Shown here in pieces: positions 11,641-23,950 of a stretch of 64,000 bases of DNA (position 1 is the stretch's first letter; every line of letters begins with the position of its first letter). The notes beneath the pieces are model-generated. The model did no database searches. It was not told where the DNA came from and worked only from the letters and a program-made list of their open reading frames with translations. Position numbers and translations under genes: made by a program. Source of the DNA: Beroe forskalii (taxonomy: Eukaryota > Ctenophora > Nuda > Beroida > Beroidae); assembly GCA_011033025.1 (NCBI GenBank), contig WFMF01000217.1:62001-126000 (forward strand). Reading direction: 5' to 3'.

Positions 11641-12413
11641 ATATATTGAATGGTGACATGTGTTTCCAAGCGGAAGTATTTGCAGTCGCAAAAACAGCCG
11701 AAATTCTACAGGAACACGTACTGAAGAACAGAAAGATCTTGATAAACTGTGACAGTAAATCTGCTATCCATGCGATTAACAGCACGATTATCAAGAACAA
11801 GATGCCCCTCAGGGCCAAAAACTGCCTCAACGCACTGGGCCGGTCCAATGACGTAACATTCAGTTGGATTCCGGCCCACAGTGGCTTTGAGGGAAACGAG
11901 TTGGCCGACCTCACAGCGAAAGCTGGGTCGGCCAATGAAAACAACAGCGCAACCAGTGTATTACTTCCTATTCCGCGTAACGTCTGCTACGCGGCTCTTA
12001 GGAGGAAGACGTTTGAGGTCTGGACCAGCTCCTTCAAGGCTGACCCTCCCAGAATGTTCGGCATGATGTGGAGGGACAGATTTGCTAAGGAGCTGCGCAG
12101 CATGGGTAGAAGGGACTTGAGAGTGGCCACTCAACTACTGACTGGCCACGCAGCCCTAAACTACCACCTCAAGAAACTGAACCCTGCTGTAAGTACAACT
12201 TGTCCACTCTGCCTGAGTGAAGAAGAGACGGTGTCACATTTCCTCGGAACGTGCCCCGCCCTGGGTATGATTAGGGCGGAGTATTTCAGTACCTACTACT
12301 GCTCAGGGAACGACATCTTCGACAAGTTCAAGATGAACAGGATCGTCAGCTATGCTCATAGGGCTGGGCGACTGGAACCTAGAAAAGCCGATAACGATCC
12401 TGAAACTAATTAA
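11631..12413 (+). pseudogene. 5'-truncated non-LTR retrotransposon: RNase H domain and C-terminal zinc knuckle
   Basis: The 260-residue frame is the 3' end of a LINE pol gene. Residues 14-95 carry the RNase H signature: QAEVFAVAKTAE, then ILINCDSKSAIHAI, then WIPAHSGFEGNELADLTA, matching the E, D and final H-x-x-x-x-x-x-N-E-x-A-D motifs. Near residue 185 a CPLC-x-x-x-E-E-T-x-x-H-x-x-x-x-C zinc-knuckle pattern follows, as in R1/I/Jockey-type elements. In a full element RNase H removes RNA during target-primed reverse transcription. The endonuclease and reverse transcriptase are absent, so this copy is dead. It lies inside the 4.8-kb foldback. A related 3' end is found truncated at 33,233-33,389. 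Confidence 0.85.
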
Positions 12414-12655
12414 CCATGGCATCCTCCTGGACTTGCGACACGAAGATCCACACCAAAGGGTACCACGAGTCCCAATCCTGGTTGGGACTCGACGGTACCC
12501 CGGAACACCAACACTGGGAAGGAAGTCCTCCTGGGGAGGTACGGGACTCCTTCCCATCCACAGTAGCCCTGGCAACCGGGACCTCCGAGCAGGAGGTCCC
12601 GTGCCGGGGACTCTGATTGGATCTCTTGTAGATCCATCCCCCGTTTAGTAGTAGA
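12414..12655 (+). mobile_element. 3' UTR of the RNase H-bearing LINE
   Basis: GC-rich sequence follows the stop codon at 12,413 and ends at about CCCCCGTTTAGTAGT. The last 125 bases match, in reverse orientation, the short insertion at 33,233-33,389, which marks this as the LINE 3' end. Frames in this stretch are not coding. Confidence 0.7.
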
Positions 12656-12811
12656 TGTACTGTGTAGACTGGAACAGTGTTATAGTGATATGCCCATGGA
12701 ATTTCGATACTCAGTGACATGCTCACAGTGTTCACTTTAGTATCGAATAAAACATCTTCTATGAACCCTCTAGAGAATACTGAGAATCGTGGTATGTCAT
12801 TGTGGTGTATG

Positions 12812-13916
12812 CACAGTGAGCTACCATGCTAGCATAAGCCAAAAATCAAGTTTCTTTGATCTCAACAAAAATGATGTTCCCAATTAGTAGATAGAAGTCC
12901 TGACTTGATACAAAAAACTGCAATTGAAAATCTTTAAAACTGCCAAAATGACAGAACTTGAAAGTGAGCTGATTTTAACATATTATGAAATTTATTACGT
13001 TTCTTCACTAAAAATGGCCATACTGTATTATTTTCTACTAATTGTGCTGAACGAAGTTAAATTTTAGTGTTTGTTCTTAATTAACCTTCTGAGAACACTC
13101 AAGTCTGTAGAAAAAACCTCGTGTATTTATCTTTTACCAAAAAATTTTGCCAACAAATTTAAATTTTGTCATATTTAGTCAATTTTTTGGGCATAAAAGA
13201 GCAAAAATCGTTGTTAGCACGCAATAGTACGCCATATTGCATGGTTACATCTTAAAGAGCAGAAAATTTCGCTCTAGATGCAACTTCGGTAACTTATGGC
13301 CACTTCTGGCCTCCCAGGAAAAAATTCCCAAAACCATAAAATCGAGTGAAATTTGAGCCATTTTAAGCAAATTTTTGGAGTCGATTTTGGCCTTAAAAGG
13401 ATAAATTTTGGCACTTTATGCCAAAAGTATCTCAAAACGATGGCACACACATGTTTATCAATAAGAAATCACAAACAACTCTCATAGTGGATAGAATTGA
13501 AGAAAATCCAAAATATCGATAATTTTGCCCTATTTTGATGAAATTCTCTCAGGATTATTTACGTTTTGCTGAAAAATTGACCTAAAAATGGGCATAACTT
13601 TGGTTTTGATCAATATTTTCGCATAATTTAAAAAGCTTCTGGTGCCTCAGACAATGTGCTTTCTATTGGGACACAAAAGAAAGTACTGAAAGTGTTAAAA
13701 ACATTTCGGAAAATAGTTTTTCTGGCATCAGCCTCTTATTTGGAGGATTAAAATCCTTCAAAAAGGCCCAAAAATTTTTCTGTGAATTTTTTCAAGTCAT
13801 ATTATGGCTTCAAAACATATAATGTGGACCCAATTACCATAAAAACATATTTAGGAGCCAAAGGAATTCTCTGAAATGGTCTATGCTAGCATGACCCCCT
13901 CTCACAGCTCACTGTG
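12812..13916. mobile_element. 1.1-kb DNA element with CACAGTGAGCT terminal repeats
   Basis: It starts at CACAGTGAGCTACC (12,812) and ends at AGCTCACTGTG (13,916). Inside each end lies a second matched motif, ATGCTAGCAT. The flanks carry GTATG on both sides (12,807-12,811 and 13,917-13,921), a possible 5-bp target duplication. The interior is AT-rich with no usable frame. This is a non-autonomous element of unknown superfamily, inserted beside the LINE remnant. Confidence 0.55.
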
Positions 13917-13989
13917 GTATGGTTTCATTGATTCCAACTATATCTAGAAAGATGCTATCGACCATGTCACCAGTCAATATAAGAATATA

Positions 13990-14960
13990 TTATGGAGCAT
14001 GATGCCTTAGAGTACTTGTTGAGCTCTCTACGACCTTCTGACTATGTTCTCATTTATCGAATAGGGGCAATTTTGGTCAAACGCGTAGGACTAAAAAGGG
14101 GTTTTCAATTTCGTACATAACTCGAAAACGAAAGGGGGCAGAACTTTAAAACCATGCTCTACCCTCCATAATGTGCCCATTCTGCATACGTAACCCTCGT
14201 GAACTTGTTGAGTTCTCTATGACCTTCAGTTTTCATTTATAAAAAGAGCATTTTCGGTCATACACGTGGGGCTAAAAAGGGTTTTTTCGTCTATAATTCG
14301 AAAACGAAAGGGGTTACGACATTGAAACTATGCTCTACCCCCCATAATGTGCTCATTCTGCATACCCTAGTGTACTTGTTGAGGTCTCTACGATTTTCTG
14401 TTCTCATTTATTGAATAGGGGTAATTTTGGTCAAACGCATAGGACTAAAAAGGGGTTTTTCGTCTATAACTCGAAAACAAAAGGGGTTATCGACATTAAA
14501 ACCATGCTCTACCCCCCATAATGTGCTCATTCTGCATACCCTAGTGTACTTGTTGAGTTCTCTACGACCTTCTGTTCTCATTTATCGAATAGGGGTAATT
14601 TTGGTCAAACGCATAGGACTAAAAAGGGGTTTTTCGTCTATAACTCGAAAACGAAAGGGGTTACGACATTGAAACTATGCTCTACCCCCCATAATGTGCT
14701 CATTCTGCATACCCTAGTGTACTTGTTGAGTTCTCGACGACCTTCTGTTCTCATTTATCGAATAGGGCAATTTTTGGTCAAATGCGTAGAGGACTAAAAA
14801 GGGGTTTTTCGTCTATAACTCGAAAACGAAAGGGGTTGCGACATTGAAACCATGCTCTACCCCCCATAATGTGCTTATTCTGCATACCCTAGTGTACTTG
14901 TTGAGGTCTCTACGATCTTCTGTTGTCATTTATTGAAAGGGGCAATTTTGGTCATACACA
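13990..14960. repeat. About 170-bp tandem subrepeats, right arm of the 4.8-kb foldback
   Basis: Five to six reverse-complement units of the left-arm repeat, each with CATAATGTGC and ATTCTGCATACCCTAGTG. Some units differ by single-base indels. Confidence 0.85.
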
Positions 14961-15297
14961 TAGGGCTAAAAAGAGGTTTTCGTCAATAACTCGAAAACTA
15001 AAGGGGTTACGACTTAGAAACTATGATCCATCCCCTATGATGCACTCTCATCCTGCATAGTTTGGTGTATTTGTCGGCTTCGTATCTCAATCAGAAGCTG
15101 AGATATTGCCATTCAAAGTTTTTGCCCCATTTTGAAAGAAAAGGGGTCCAAAAAAGGGGGTTGCCCAACTCGGAAGTCGGTTAGTTTTTTTCTGGTGCAT
15201 CTATGGCCTATAAACTGCCGAAAAACGTTCTCAGACCTACTATACTATTTAGTTCACAGTTGGTTACAGTTCTGGGCACATACGACCCTTACTATAT

Positions 15298-16315
15298 CAG
15301 AAAAATACATTTAAGCGCACCTAGCGCTTTAAGGGTTAGGGTGAGGGTCAGGGTTAGGGTCAGGATTTGTGAGGGTTAGGGTAAGGATTAAGGTTACGGT
15401 TTTGGTTAGGGCCATATTTTGATATCTAGGTTTAGGATACAGAAAAATTGACGTCTAGATCTGTGACGTCACTCAGAGCCGTTTATATGGGACACATACC
15501 CTCGGCTGGCGTCAGTGGCTTATTCATCGTACGACTAAGAGCAAGCAGAGGTCATTGTCATAGATAATGAAGGCTCCCGTTTATTCGGGAGACCGACCCG
15601 GGTATTATCTTCCTCTAACCACTAACCAGTGGCGTCGCGCCTGCCGCGCACTCTGCTGTGTGCGAAACCAGGGTCCTGGTATTGTAAGGGTCTACCCTCC
15701 ACCGCGCGCACTTCTCTCTGCAAGAACAGTGAATGGGATATTGGGATCGGGACATGCAAAATGTTCGAGTGTTGCGCACGTGCACTAATTAAGTAAATGA
15801 CCTCTGCTTGCTCTTAGTCGTACGATGAATAACCCACTGCGACGCCAGCCGAGATAACTGATAAGTTTCAGCGCCGCGCACGAGGCACTGATTCTCACGA
15901 GGGTGTGTCAACAGCCGAAAGTTGTCTTAGTCTTTTATAACTATTAGTATTATTCGTGAGAATTCCACGCCACCGTGCTGCGCGCTGAATCTTTCCTAAG
16001 CCTGCATAGGTGTGTGTACGGGCGCCGCGCAACGCAAACAGGGATATACGTGTTAAGCAAGCTGAATCTCAACAGCTTGCGTCAGCAGAATATCACACAT
16101 CGTCCAATAATACTTATAAATGATTTAGTTACGATCAACAAGGCCCTGGATGAAAATTGAAATCGGCACTGGATATAATCAGCACTGGATAGAACTAGAG
16201 AGGTCACGTGATATGTCTCGAGGTATATCACGTGATGCGCCACGGGATATGTCATGTGATGTCATAATTAGCACGTGACGTAGCAACTACACCATGGTCA
16301 TGCATCCAATATCAA
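15298..16315. repeat. Right-arm copy of the nested element, MITE and telomere-like tract
   Basis: This is the reverse complement of 1,228-2,250. It includes the TTAGGG-like tract (15,330-15,415), the small inverted-repeat element (about 15,505-15,850) and the arm holding a frame at 15,975-16,160 equivalent to the one at 1,388-1,570. The two arms differ by scattered substitutions and short indels. Confidence 0.75.
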
Positions 16316-17990
16316 TGGCTAATGAGGGGCTAGTAAGGGGCTAGTAAGGGGCTTATGAGGGGCTAGTAAGGGGCTAGTGAGGGGCTAGTAAGGGGCTAGT
16401 GAGGGGCTAGTGAGGGGCTAGTGAAGGGCTAGTGAGGGGCTAGTGAAGGGCTAGTGAGGGGCTAATGAGGGGCTAGTAAGGGGCTAGTGAAGGGCTAGTG
16501 AGGGGCTAATGAGGGGCTAGTGAAGGGCTAGTGAGGGGCTAGTGAGGGGCTAGTGAGGGGCTAGTAAGGGGCTAGTGAGGGGCTAGTGATGAAGAATGGA
16601 AACAATATTAAGGAAATTGTTTCGAAGGACTAAGTGAGGGGCTAGTGCAGAAAAGCATTCAAATTGTTTAATGGATGTTATAATTTTGACATTTTGACGA
16701 CAAAATGTACTCTCGTGGGGGCTAACTCATTCAGTCAAATTTAGCCCCCATTAGCCGCCACGGGATATGTCATGTGATGTCATAATTAGCACGTGACGGC
16801 AACTACACCATGGTCATGCATCCAACATCAATGGCTAATGAGGGGCTAGTAAGGGGCTAGTAAGGGGCTAGTGAGGGGCTAGTAAGGCCAGTGAGAGGCC
16901 AGTAAGGGGGCCAGTGAGGGCCAGTAAAGGGCCAGTGAGGGGCTAGTGAGGGGCTTGTAAGGGGCTAGTGAGGGGCCAGTAAAAGCTAGTAAGGGGGCTA
17001 ATGAGGGGGCTAGTAAGGCCAGTGAGGCCAGTGGGGGGCTAGTGAGGGGCTAGTAAGGGGCTAGTGAGGGGCTAGTAAGGGGCTAGTAAGGGGCTACAAT
17101 GAGGGGGGCTAGTAAGGGGCTAGTGAGGGCCAGTAAGGGGCTAGTAAGGGGCCAGTGAGGCCAGTGAGGCCAGTAAGGGGGCTAGTGAGGGGCTAGTAAG
17201 GGGGCCAGTAAGGGGCTAGTGAGGGCCAGTGAGGGGCTAGTAAGGGGCCAGTGAGGGGCTAGTAAGGCCAGTAAGGGGCTAATGAGGGGCTAGTAAGGGG
17301 GCTAGTGAGGGGCTAGTAAGGGGCTAGTGAGGGGCTAGTAAAGGGGCCAGTGAGGGCTAGTAAGGGCTAGTAAGGGCTAGTAAGGGGCCAGTGAGGGGCT
17401 AGTGAGGGGCTAGTAAGGGGGCTAGTAAGGGGCCAGTAAGGGGCTAATGAGGGCTAAAGTAGGGGCCAGTGAGGGGCTAGTAAGGGGCTAGTGAGGGCTA
17501 GTGAAGGGCTAGTGAGGGGGCTAGTGAGGGGCTAGTGAGGGGCTAGTGAGGGGCCAGTGAAGGGCTAGTGAGGGGCCAGTGAGGGGCTAGTGAGGGGCCA
17601 GTGAGGGGCCAGTAAGGGCTGAGGGGCTAGTGGGGGCTAGTGAGGGGCTAGTGAGGGGCTAGTAAGGGGGCTAGTGAGGGGGCTAGTAAGGGGCTAGTGA
17701 GGGGCCAGTGAGGGCTAGTAAGGGGCTAGTGAGAGGCTAGTGAGGGGCTAGTGAGGAGCTAGTAAGGGGCTAGTGAGAGGCTAGTAAGGGGCTAGTAAGG
17801 GGCTAGTGAGGGGCTAGTAAGGGGCTAGTGAAGGGCTAGTAAGGGGCTAGTAAGGGGCTAGTGAGGGGCTAGTGAGGGGCTAGTGAGGAGCTAGTGAGGG
17901 GCTAGTGAGGAGCTAGTAAGGGGCTAGTGAGGGGCTAGTGAGGGGCTAGTAAGGGCTAATGAGGGGCTAGTCAGGGGCTAGTGAGGGGAT
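16316..17990. repeat. TAGCCCC minisatellite, right arm (two blocks and a spacer)
   Basis: GTGAGGGGCTA and GTAAGGGGCTA units run over 16,316-16,588 and 16,836-17,990. Between them lies the conserved spacer with AATGGAAACAATATTAAGG. The second block has many GGCCAGT variants. It is longer than the left-arm blocks, so the array length is unstable. Confidence 0.9.
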
Positions 17991-18530
17991 AGTGATGAAG
18001 AATGGAAACAATATTAAGGAAATTGTTTCGAAGGACTAAGTGAGGGGCTAGTGCAGAAAAGCATTCAAATTGTTTAATGGATGTTATAATTTTGACATTT
18101 TGACGACAAAATGTACTCGTGGGGGCTAACTCATTCAGTCAAATTTAGCCCCATTAGCCCCTCATATGAAGGCTTTAGCCCCTCATATGGGTGCTATAGC
18201 CCTCACGGAAATGCAGATACATAATTCGTGGGGGCTAATGGGGGCTAAATTCGTTAAAACGTCTTGTGAGGGGCTATGAGGGGCTAAATTGCAGATTTAG
18301 CGCCCATGGGGGCAACGTGAGGGGCTAGTGAGGGGCTAAGTGAACTTTTTAGCCCCTCACCGTGAAGGGCTACATAATGCAAGTAGCCCCCACCGTATAT
18401 TAGCGCCCATGGGGGCTAGACACCAAGATTAGCCCCTCACGTAGCCCCCATGGGGGCTAATGGGGGCTATTTTACGCTGAAATCAGTCATGTTCCTCAAC
18501 TACCATTTCGCCCATGACATCCATCCATGA
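17990..18530. repeat. Right terminal module of the giant foldback
   Basis: The spacer copy is followed by the palindromic TAGCCCC/GGGGCTA segment and the end-type flank at 18,455-18,530, which matches 5,690-5,760 inverted. Similarity fades after about 18,530, taken as the right end. Bases 18,531-18,787 beyond it show no gene or repeat. Confidence 0.65.
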
Positions 18531-19655
18531 CATTAAATGAACTAAGTACCATTCAAGCTTTATTTTGGGCTGATTATCGCCCGAAAAATCGTTAGCAGGA
18601 CTTTTCCATTCTCTCTTAGTCTTTTAGTGTTCTCATGCGCGTTGTCAACCATCAAATGATACCGAAAGCGAAGCATGCATAACACGTTATGTGGAATCTA
18701 AAAACATTAGCCGCAATAATTCGGGCCACAATAAATTGGTCACAAAAATTCGGGCTAACCATTTGCCACAATAATTCGGGCTAAACATCATAGTTAGGGA
18801 CGAAATGGTCAATATATGAATCCCGTGCATATGGAATGTTAATAAGGAGTTAGGGACGGATTCTGGTACTTTAGACTATGCTGAATCGATTTAGACCTGC
18901 CGCCAATTTTTATTTCGATGGCGTCACCCATTTTGGGCCACGCCCATTTTTGGCCTGTAGATGACGAAAATGAAGGAACTAAAAAACTATTTTTGACATC
19001 ACATGGCATGTAGGGTATCAAAATAGGGGTTTTTAGGGACGAGAAACACGATGCAGTAGTTTGTTTCACTCAAAAACGTTCCTGGGATGAGATATGGTGA
19101 CCACGCCCACTTTTGACCATGCGCGATTACCCAAAATGTGGAAATTTTATTGTCATACTTTTGGTGGCATGACGGGTATCGAAATAGGGGTTTTTGGGGA
19201 CGAGAAACACGATGAAATAGTTGGTTTCACTCAAAAACGTTCCTGGGATGAGATATGGTGACCACGCCCACTTTTGGCCTTGCGCGATTACCCAAAATGT
19301 GAAAATTTTATTGTCATACTTTTGGTGGCATGATGGGTATCAAATTAGGGGTTTTTAGGGACGAGAAAGACGATGCAATAGTTGGTTTCACTCAAAAAAG
19401 TTCCTGGGATGAGATATGGTGACCACGCCCACCTTTGGCCTTGCGCGATTACCCAAAATGTGGAAATTTTATTTTAATTTTGGTGGCATGATGGGTGTCT
19501 AAATAAGGTTTTTCAGACGAGGAACACGATGCAATAGTTGCTTTCACTCCATAACGTTCCTGGTTTGAGATAGGTTGAATAAGGTTGAATCTGGTTTCGA
19601 GTAGCCCAAGGTAAACTGGTAAGGGTTAGCCTGGTATGAGCGATCCTGTGTATAG

Positions 19656-20020
19656 TGGCCAGGTAGGGCAGTGGTTTAGGGCGTCATGCTTTCAATCGAG
19701 AGGTTGGTGGTTCGATTTCCGGTCGTGACTATCGTGCTAAGGGTGAGAACTCTCACCTAAGCTGCCACATGGTTCACTCAGCCAAGCGTACAGGAAACTG
19801 TACGAGAGGGTTAAATGAGGAGCTGCCCATTGCAGCGAAGTCTCGGGCGAAGAAAGTATGGATTACACTTCCTTAACCGTCACTGGTTTGATTACACTTG
19901 AATCCTTCGATTCCAGTCATTGGCTGTTACAGCTGTTGGAATAGAAGTAAACCATCTAAATAAAAAATAAGTGAGATCAGCGTTGGAGAAGCCGTCATTC
20001 GGTAAGTCTTGTACATGGTA
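19656..20020 (+). mobile_element. tRNA-derived SINE in foldback copy 1
   Basis: A polymerase III promoter-like head has an A box (TAGGGCAGTGG at about 19,666) and a B box (GGTTCGATTTC at about 19,710), followed by a roughly 280-bp unrelated body and an A-rich tail (AAATAAAAAATAA). It is flanked by 14-bp direct repeats GATCCTGTGTATAG at 19,642-19,655 and 20,021-20,034. The copy in the other foldback (31,316-31,684) has the same flanks, so the SINE was inside the foldback before it spread. Confidence 0.7.
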
Positions 20021-20034
20021 GATCCTGTGTATAG

Positions 20035-21260
20035 AGATGAGCCCCTGCCAGATTGTGAAAACCTGATTGAAGGGAGATTATGGTAGCCAGTGATTGGAGG
20101 TTATCCTTAGTGTAGGGGAAGCCTGGGTATGGTGAACTCTGGAATAATATGTGATACCTATTATCGGGAATGTGCCCATTCATCCAAAGGGGATACAAAG
20201 GCCCAATTACATGCCAGCCCCATAGAATATGAGTTAAAATAATACACTGATAAGTGTTCTTGTAGCTAGTTGCACCATCACTGAGTTACCAGGCGTGCCT
20301 AATCTGGAAATACTAGCCCCCAAGATAAATAAGTGTTAATGATGTTTACCTTTTCGTGAGTGAAGTGAGATCCCTGTTTCTGATACTGATTCATGTTTGT
20401 GAACATGTGATTGATCTGCGTGTGTACAATAAGCATAACATTTTATTGCGAAACTCTGATTCTAAACAGCAATATTTGCTTAGAAGCTAAGAACTGGGAA
20501 ATATCCCTTGAAAGTGGCATGGTACGCGGGGCTGGAAGAATACCTGTTGGCTGCTCCTCAGTCATGATACCCTGGTCCCTGAACCACTGATTCAACTACA
20601 TGATGCCATGGAATTAAAGCACAATATTAATTTTACAGTTCTTCAGGACGCTAGGTCGATCAAATCGCCTTGTGATTAAGCTAGATGAATGGAGGTGGTA
20701 TATTTATAAAGCCATCTCTGGCTGATCTCTGTCTTTAATGCAAGCAAGCATAGACATGCTATATGTACAGATTGAGGCCCTTGGTTGTTGGCAGCCCGAC
20801 AGACCTGTGTGGTGTAGGTGTGAAGGTCTCTCTGATGTCAGCCCAGTTTATCTCTGACAGTTGAGTGGAATCAGCCACTCAGACCCTCACGAGAGCATAA
20901 CCATCGGCATAGATTAACGGCAAGCATCCATGGGCCTATGGCTGCACGCTGTCAGCTCTGAGTCTGCATGGCTGTGATTAAAGCGAATTCAGACTCCCTA
21001 CTTGAGTACTAATCAGCCAGCTGACTTAAAAACCGAGCTGCTTTTTAAGAATAATAAATTCAAAGAATTATTCCTGCTTTGGTACCTTGGTGTTCATTTG
21101 TCCATTACGCCGGTTCCTCAATTCCCAGAATATGGGTTTTTACATGATGCCCATTGTCCAAATGTGGTGTTTGGCCAGCAATAGCTGCATGGGCATGTCA
21201 CTATATCGCAACCCTGAAACATCTTTGAGATGAACTGGTGGTTCATCTTGTTTTAACCCC
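20035..21260. other. Unrecognised interior of foldback copy 1
   Basis: About 1.2 kb with no convincing gene. Part of it (about 20,520-20,690) matches the interior of copy 2 (30,895-31,090) in reverse orientation, so it is element cargo. Short frames here are not conserved as protein. Confidence 0.5.
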
Positions 21261-22344
21261 AAAAACCAATCATGATCATATCATACCTAGTATACCATAT
21301 TTTGTTGAAAATTTGGGTTATCACGCAAAGCAAAAACCAATCATGATCATATCATACCTAGTATACCATATTTTGTTGAAAATTTGAGTTATCACGCAAA
21401 GCAAAAAAATAGGCATGGTCTCCGTATCTCATAACAAAAATTGATTTAAACCGGCATTTGCATCGTGTTTCTCGTCTCAAAAATCCATCATGCCACAAAT
21501 TAACAAAAAGTATGACAATAAAATGTTCAAAATTTGGGTAATTGCATGATGCAAAAATGGGCACGGCCAGCATATCTCATCCCAGGAACATTTTTGAATG
21601 AACCCAACTATTGTATCGTGTTTCTCGTCCCTGAAAACCCCTCATGCCACCCATCATGCCACCAAAAATATGCAATAAAATTTCCACATTTTGGGTAATT
21701 GCGCAAGGCCAAAAGTGGGCGTGGTCACCGTGTCTCATCCCAGGAACATTTTTGAGTGAAACCAACTATTGCATCGTGTTTCTCGTCCCTGACAACCCCT
21801 TATTTGATACCCATCATGCCACCTAAAGTATGACAATAAAATTTCCACATTTTGGGTAATCGCGCAAGGCCAAAAGTGGGCGTGGTCACCATATCTCATC
21901 CCAGGAACATTTTTGAGTGAAACCAACTATTGCATCGTGTTTTTCGTCCCCAAAAACCCCTATTTCAATACCCGTCATGCCACCAAAAGTATGACAATTA
22001 AATTTCCACATTTTGGGTAATCGCGCATGGTCAAAAGTGGGCGTGGTCACCATATCTCATCCCAGGAACGTTTTTGAGTGAAACAAACTACTGCATCGTG
22101 TTTCTCGTCCCTAAAACCCCTATTTTATACCCTACATGCCATGTGATGTCAAAATAGTTTTTAGTTCCTTCATTTCGTCATCTACAGGCCAAAAATGGGC
22201 GTGGCCCAAAACGGGTGACGCCATCGAAATAAAAATTGGCGGCAGGTCTAGATCGATTCAGCATAGTCTAAAGTACCAGAATCCGTCCCTAACTCCTTAT
22301 TAACATTCCATATGCACGGGATTCCATTTCGTCCCTGACTATCA

Positions 22345-22582
22345 CACAGCCGATCAGATATGCTTTTCAGATCGATTTACCTGCATATTGAAGCTTCATA
22401 GGTCTCTTATTCACTGAAAAACAAGTCAAATTGAGAAACGTCTCCAACCTTGTACATTCCGTACCTTATACAAGGTACAAGCAATTATGGAAATGTGTCG
22501 TCATCCTATTACACAACGCGTACGCGCGCTCTCACAATTGCAATTTGTGCGCAATTCCTCGCTTTGTAAAAACATCGCGTGT
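22345..22582. other. Intergenic stretch, nothing recognised
   Basis: Short unique sequence between two transposons. No gene, repeat or promoter could be supported. Confidence 0.4.
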
Positions 22583-23479
22583 TCCAAATACAGAAGATGA
22601 ATCCGCGAAGTGGATACAGATTTGGGACAATGCGCGGCGCGGCAAAAAGTCGATTTATGCGTGCGCCGTCGTTTTGTCCCATTGTAGGACAAGTTCGGTC
22701 GAAAACCTTCTTGAGTAGATAAAATTTATAAGTCTCTACCAGCTACATGTTTTTACCAAATTTATGTCTTCTAGATCTTGAGAATGTGTCCTATTTGAAA
22801 TTTGTCAGAAGAGTCTGGAGGCACTCCAGATCCAATTTGGCCCAGAATGCCCAAATTTCAATTTCTCCAATCGGTCTGGAAATTGGAAACGCTTCAAATC
22901 GATTTATTACCAGTCTGAGAGGCATTTTACAAAGTTTGTCAGGCCAGAAATTGTCTCTAAGTGTCCCGAAAACGCTGTATCCACTTCACTTTTCAAAAGT
23001 GGATACAGATGGGACAAATCTAGGACATCGGTTTTATGGCTATATTCACGTTGTTTTGTGACTTTCAACGGTCCCAAATGGTTTGTAGGATAGTTCCAAA
23101 GTATGCCCATTGAATTTTGAGCCAGAAAGGCCATTCTGGCCCCAATATGGCCGAAAAGGCCCAACTTTCAAATTGCTCCAATCGGTCTGGAAACGCTTCA
23201 AATCGATTTATTACCATTCTGAGAGGCATTTGACAAAGTTTCACGGCCAGAAATTGTCTCTTAGTGTCCCTAAAACGCTTTCCAAAACGTGGATACATAC
23301 AGCCTGGGACAAAAGTGGATACAGATGGGACAAATCTGGGACATCGGTTTTCTGGCTATCTTTACGTTGTTTTGTGACTTTCAACGATTCCAAATGGTTT
23401 GTAGGATAGTTCCAAAGTATGCCCATCGAATTCCGAGCCAAAATGGCAATTCTGGGCCCAAATGTGGCCAGAATGATTC

Positions 23480-23590
23480 TAGGACATTTGTCCGACACGG
23501 ACATTTGTCCGACACCTGAAATTAACTATTCGGACAAATATCCGTGTCGGACAACAGTCCGAATTTGGACATTTGTCCGAAAGTCAGACA
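23480..23590. repeat. Cluster of TCCGACACGGACA short palindromic motifs, inner edge of left arm
   Basis: Repeated GGACATTTGTCC and TCCGTGTCGGACA motifs, each nearly palindromic. The counterpart cluster is at 25,508-25,680 at the inner edge of the right arm. These could be transposase-binding repeats, which is inference. Confidence 0.6.
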
Positions 23591-23950
23591 CAATTTTATT
23601 CCAAAGTAAAGGGGAACTACTATGTTTACATTTGATGATTATACGGCAAGGTTCCCCGATTGATGTAGGTACAAAATCATGTGATGCGACCCAAGTCCTA
23701 GGTTTGACATCAGCCGATCACTGATAGGGTGATGGGAACCGATACTGACGAGATTGGACGAGATGGGATGTTCTCATGTAATGTGACACCCTCCATCTCC
23801 CCCTCTTCTACGGGCTTCTTCCTGGAAAGACTTCTCTTATTTCTACTTATCGTTTGTTTCAAATTTCGGTCTCTGACTTTTAACAGTACCAGTAAGTCGA
23901 CACCATCCGTCTACCTTCCACCTTGTGGTTGTGGACTTGTGAAAACAGCA

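Larger units (their letters stand above)
10523..15294. mobile_element. 4.8-kb foldback DNA transposon with TAT target duplication
   Basis: The ends are TAGTAAGGGT at 10,523 and its complement ACCCTTACTA at 15,285-15,294, flanked by TAT at 10,520-10,522 and 15,295-15,297. The uninterrupted foldback arm near 2,250-2,262 reads ACT at the equivalent place. The inverted arms are about 1.1 kb each and consist of roughly 170-bp tandem subrepeats. The interior (11,640-13,990) holds a LINE fragment and another DNA element, and no transposase is seen. The terminus TAGT-AGGG and the 3-bp duplication match the pattern of the other foldbacks at 18,791 and 29,527, so these families are probably driven by related transposases. 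Confidence 0.75.
1..18530. mobile_element. Giant foldback (long inverted repeat) element, left end outside window
   Basis: The sequence from 1 to about 4,330 reappears reverse-complemented from about 18,480 back to about 6,790. Matching landmarks are 1,240-1,590 with 15,960-16,310, 2,140-2,270 with 15,298-15,400, 2,280-2,960 with 9,810-10,510, and 3,540-4,330 with 6,790-7,600. Two insertions (8,167-9,802 and 10,523-15,294) interrupt only the right arm, and the left arm gives both empty sites. The loop is about 4,331-6,789. No transposase frame is visible. The outer parts are minisatellite and the ends are rich in TAGCCCC palindromes, so this looks like a foldback-type DNA transposon, or a stack of them. 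The true left terminus and its target duplication lie before base 1, so the superfamily is not determined. Confidence 0.75.
18791..22341. mobile_element. 3.55-kb foldback transposon (TAGTYAGGGACGAAATGG family), copy 1
   Basis: The termini are TAGTTAGGGACGAAATGG at 18,791 and the complement of TAGTCAGGGACGAAATGG at the right end (22,341). The 3-bp target duplication TCA is at 18,788-18,790 and 22,342-22,344. The arms (about 0.8 and 1.1 kb) are built of roughly 135-bp subrepeats, each with ATCTCATCCCAGGAAC, ATCGTGTTTCTCGTC and ATTTTGGGTAATCGCGC. The interior carries a SINE and about 1.2 kb of unrecognised DNA. No transposase is visible, so it is non-autonomous. The second copy is at 29,527-32,877. 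Confidence 0.85.

Noticed and set aside
10959-14672. Repeated frames with LVYLLSSRRPSVL
   Set aside because: Read from the 170-bp subrepeats of the 4.8-kb foldback; one per unit in either strand.
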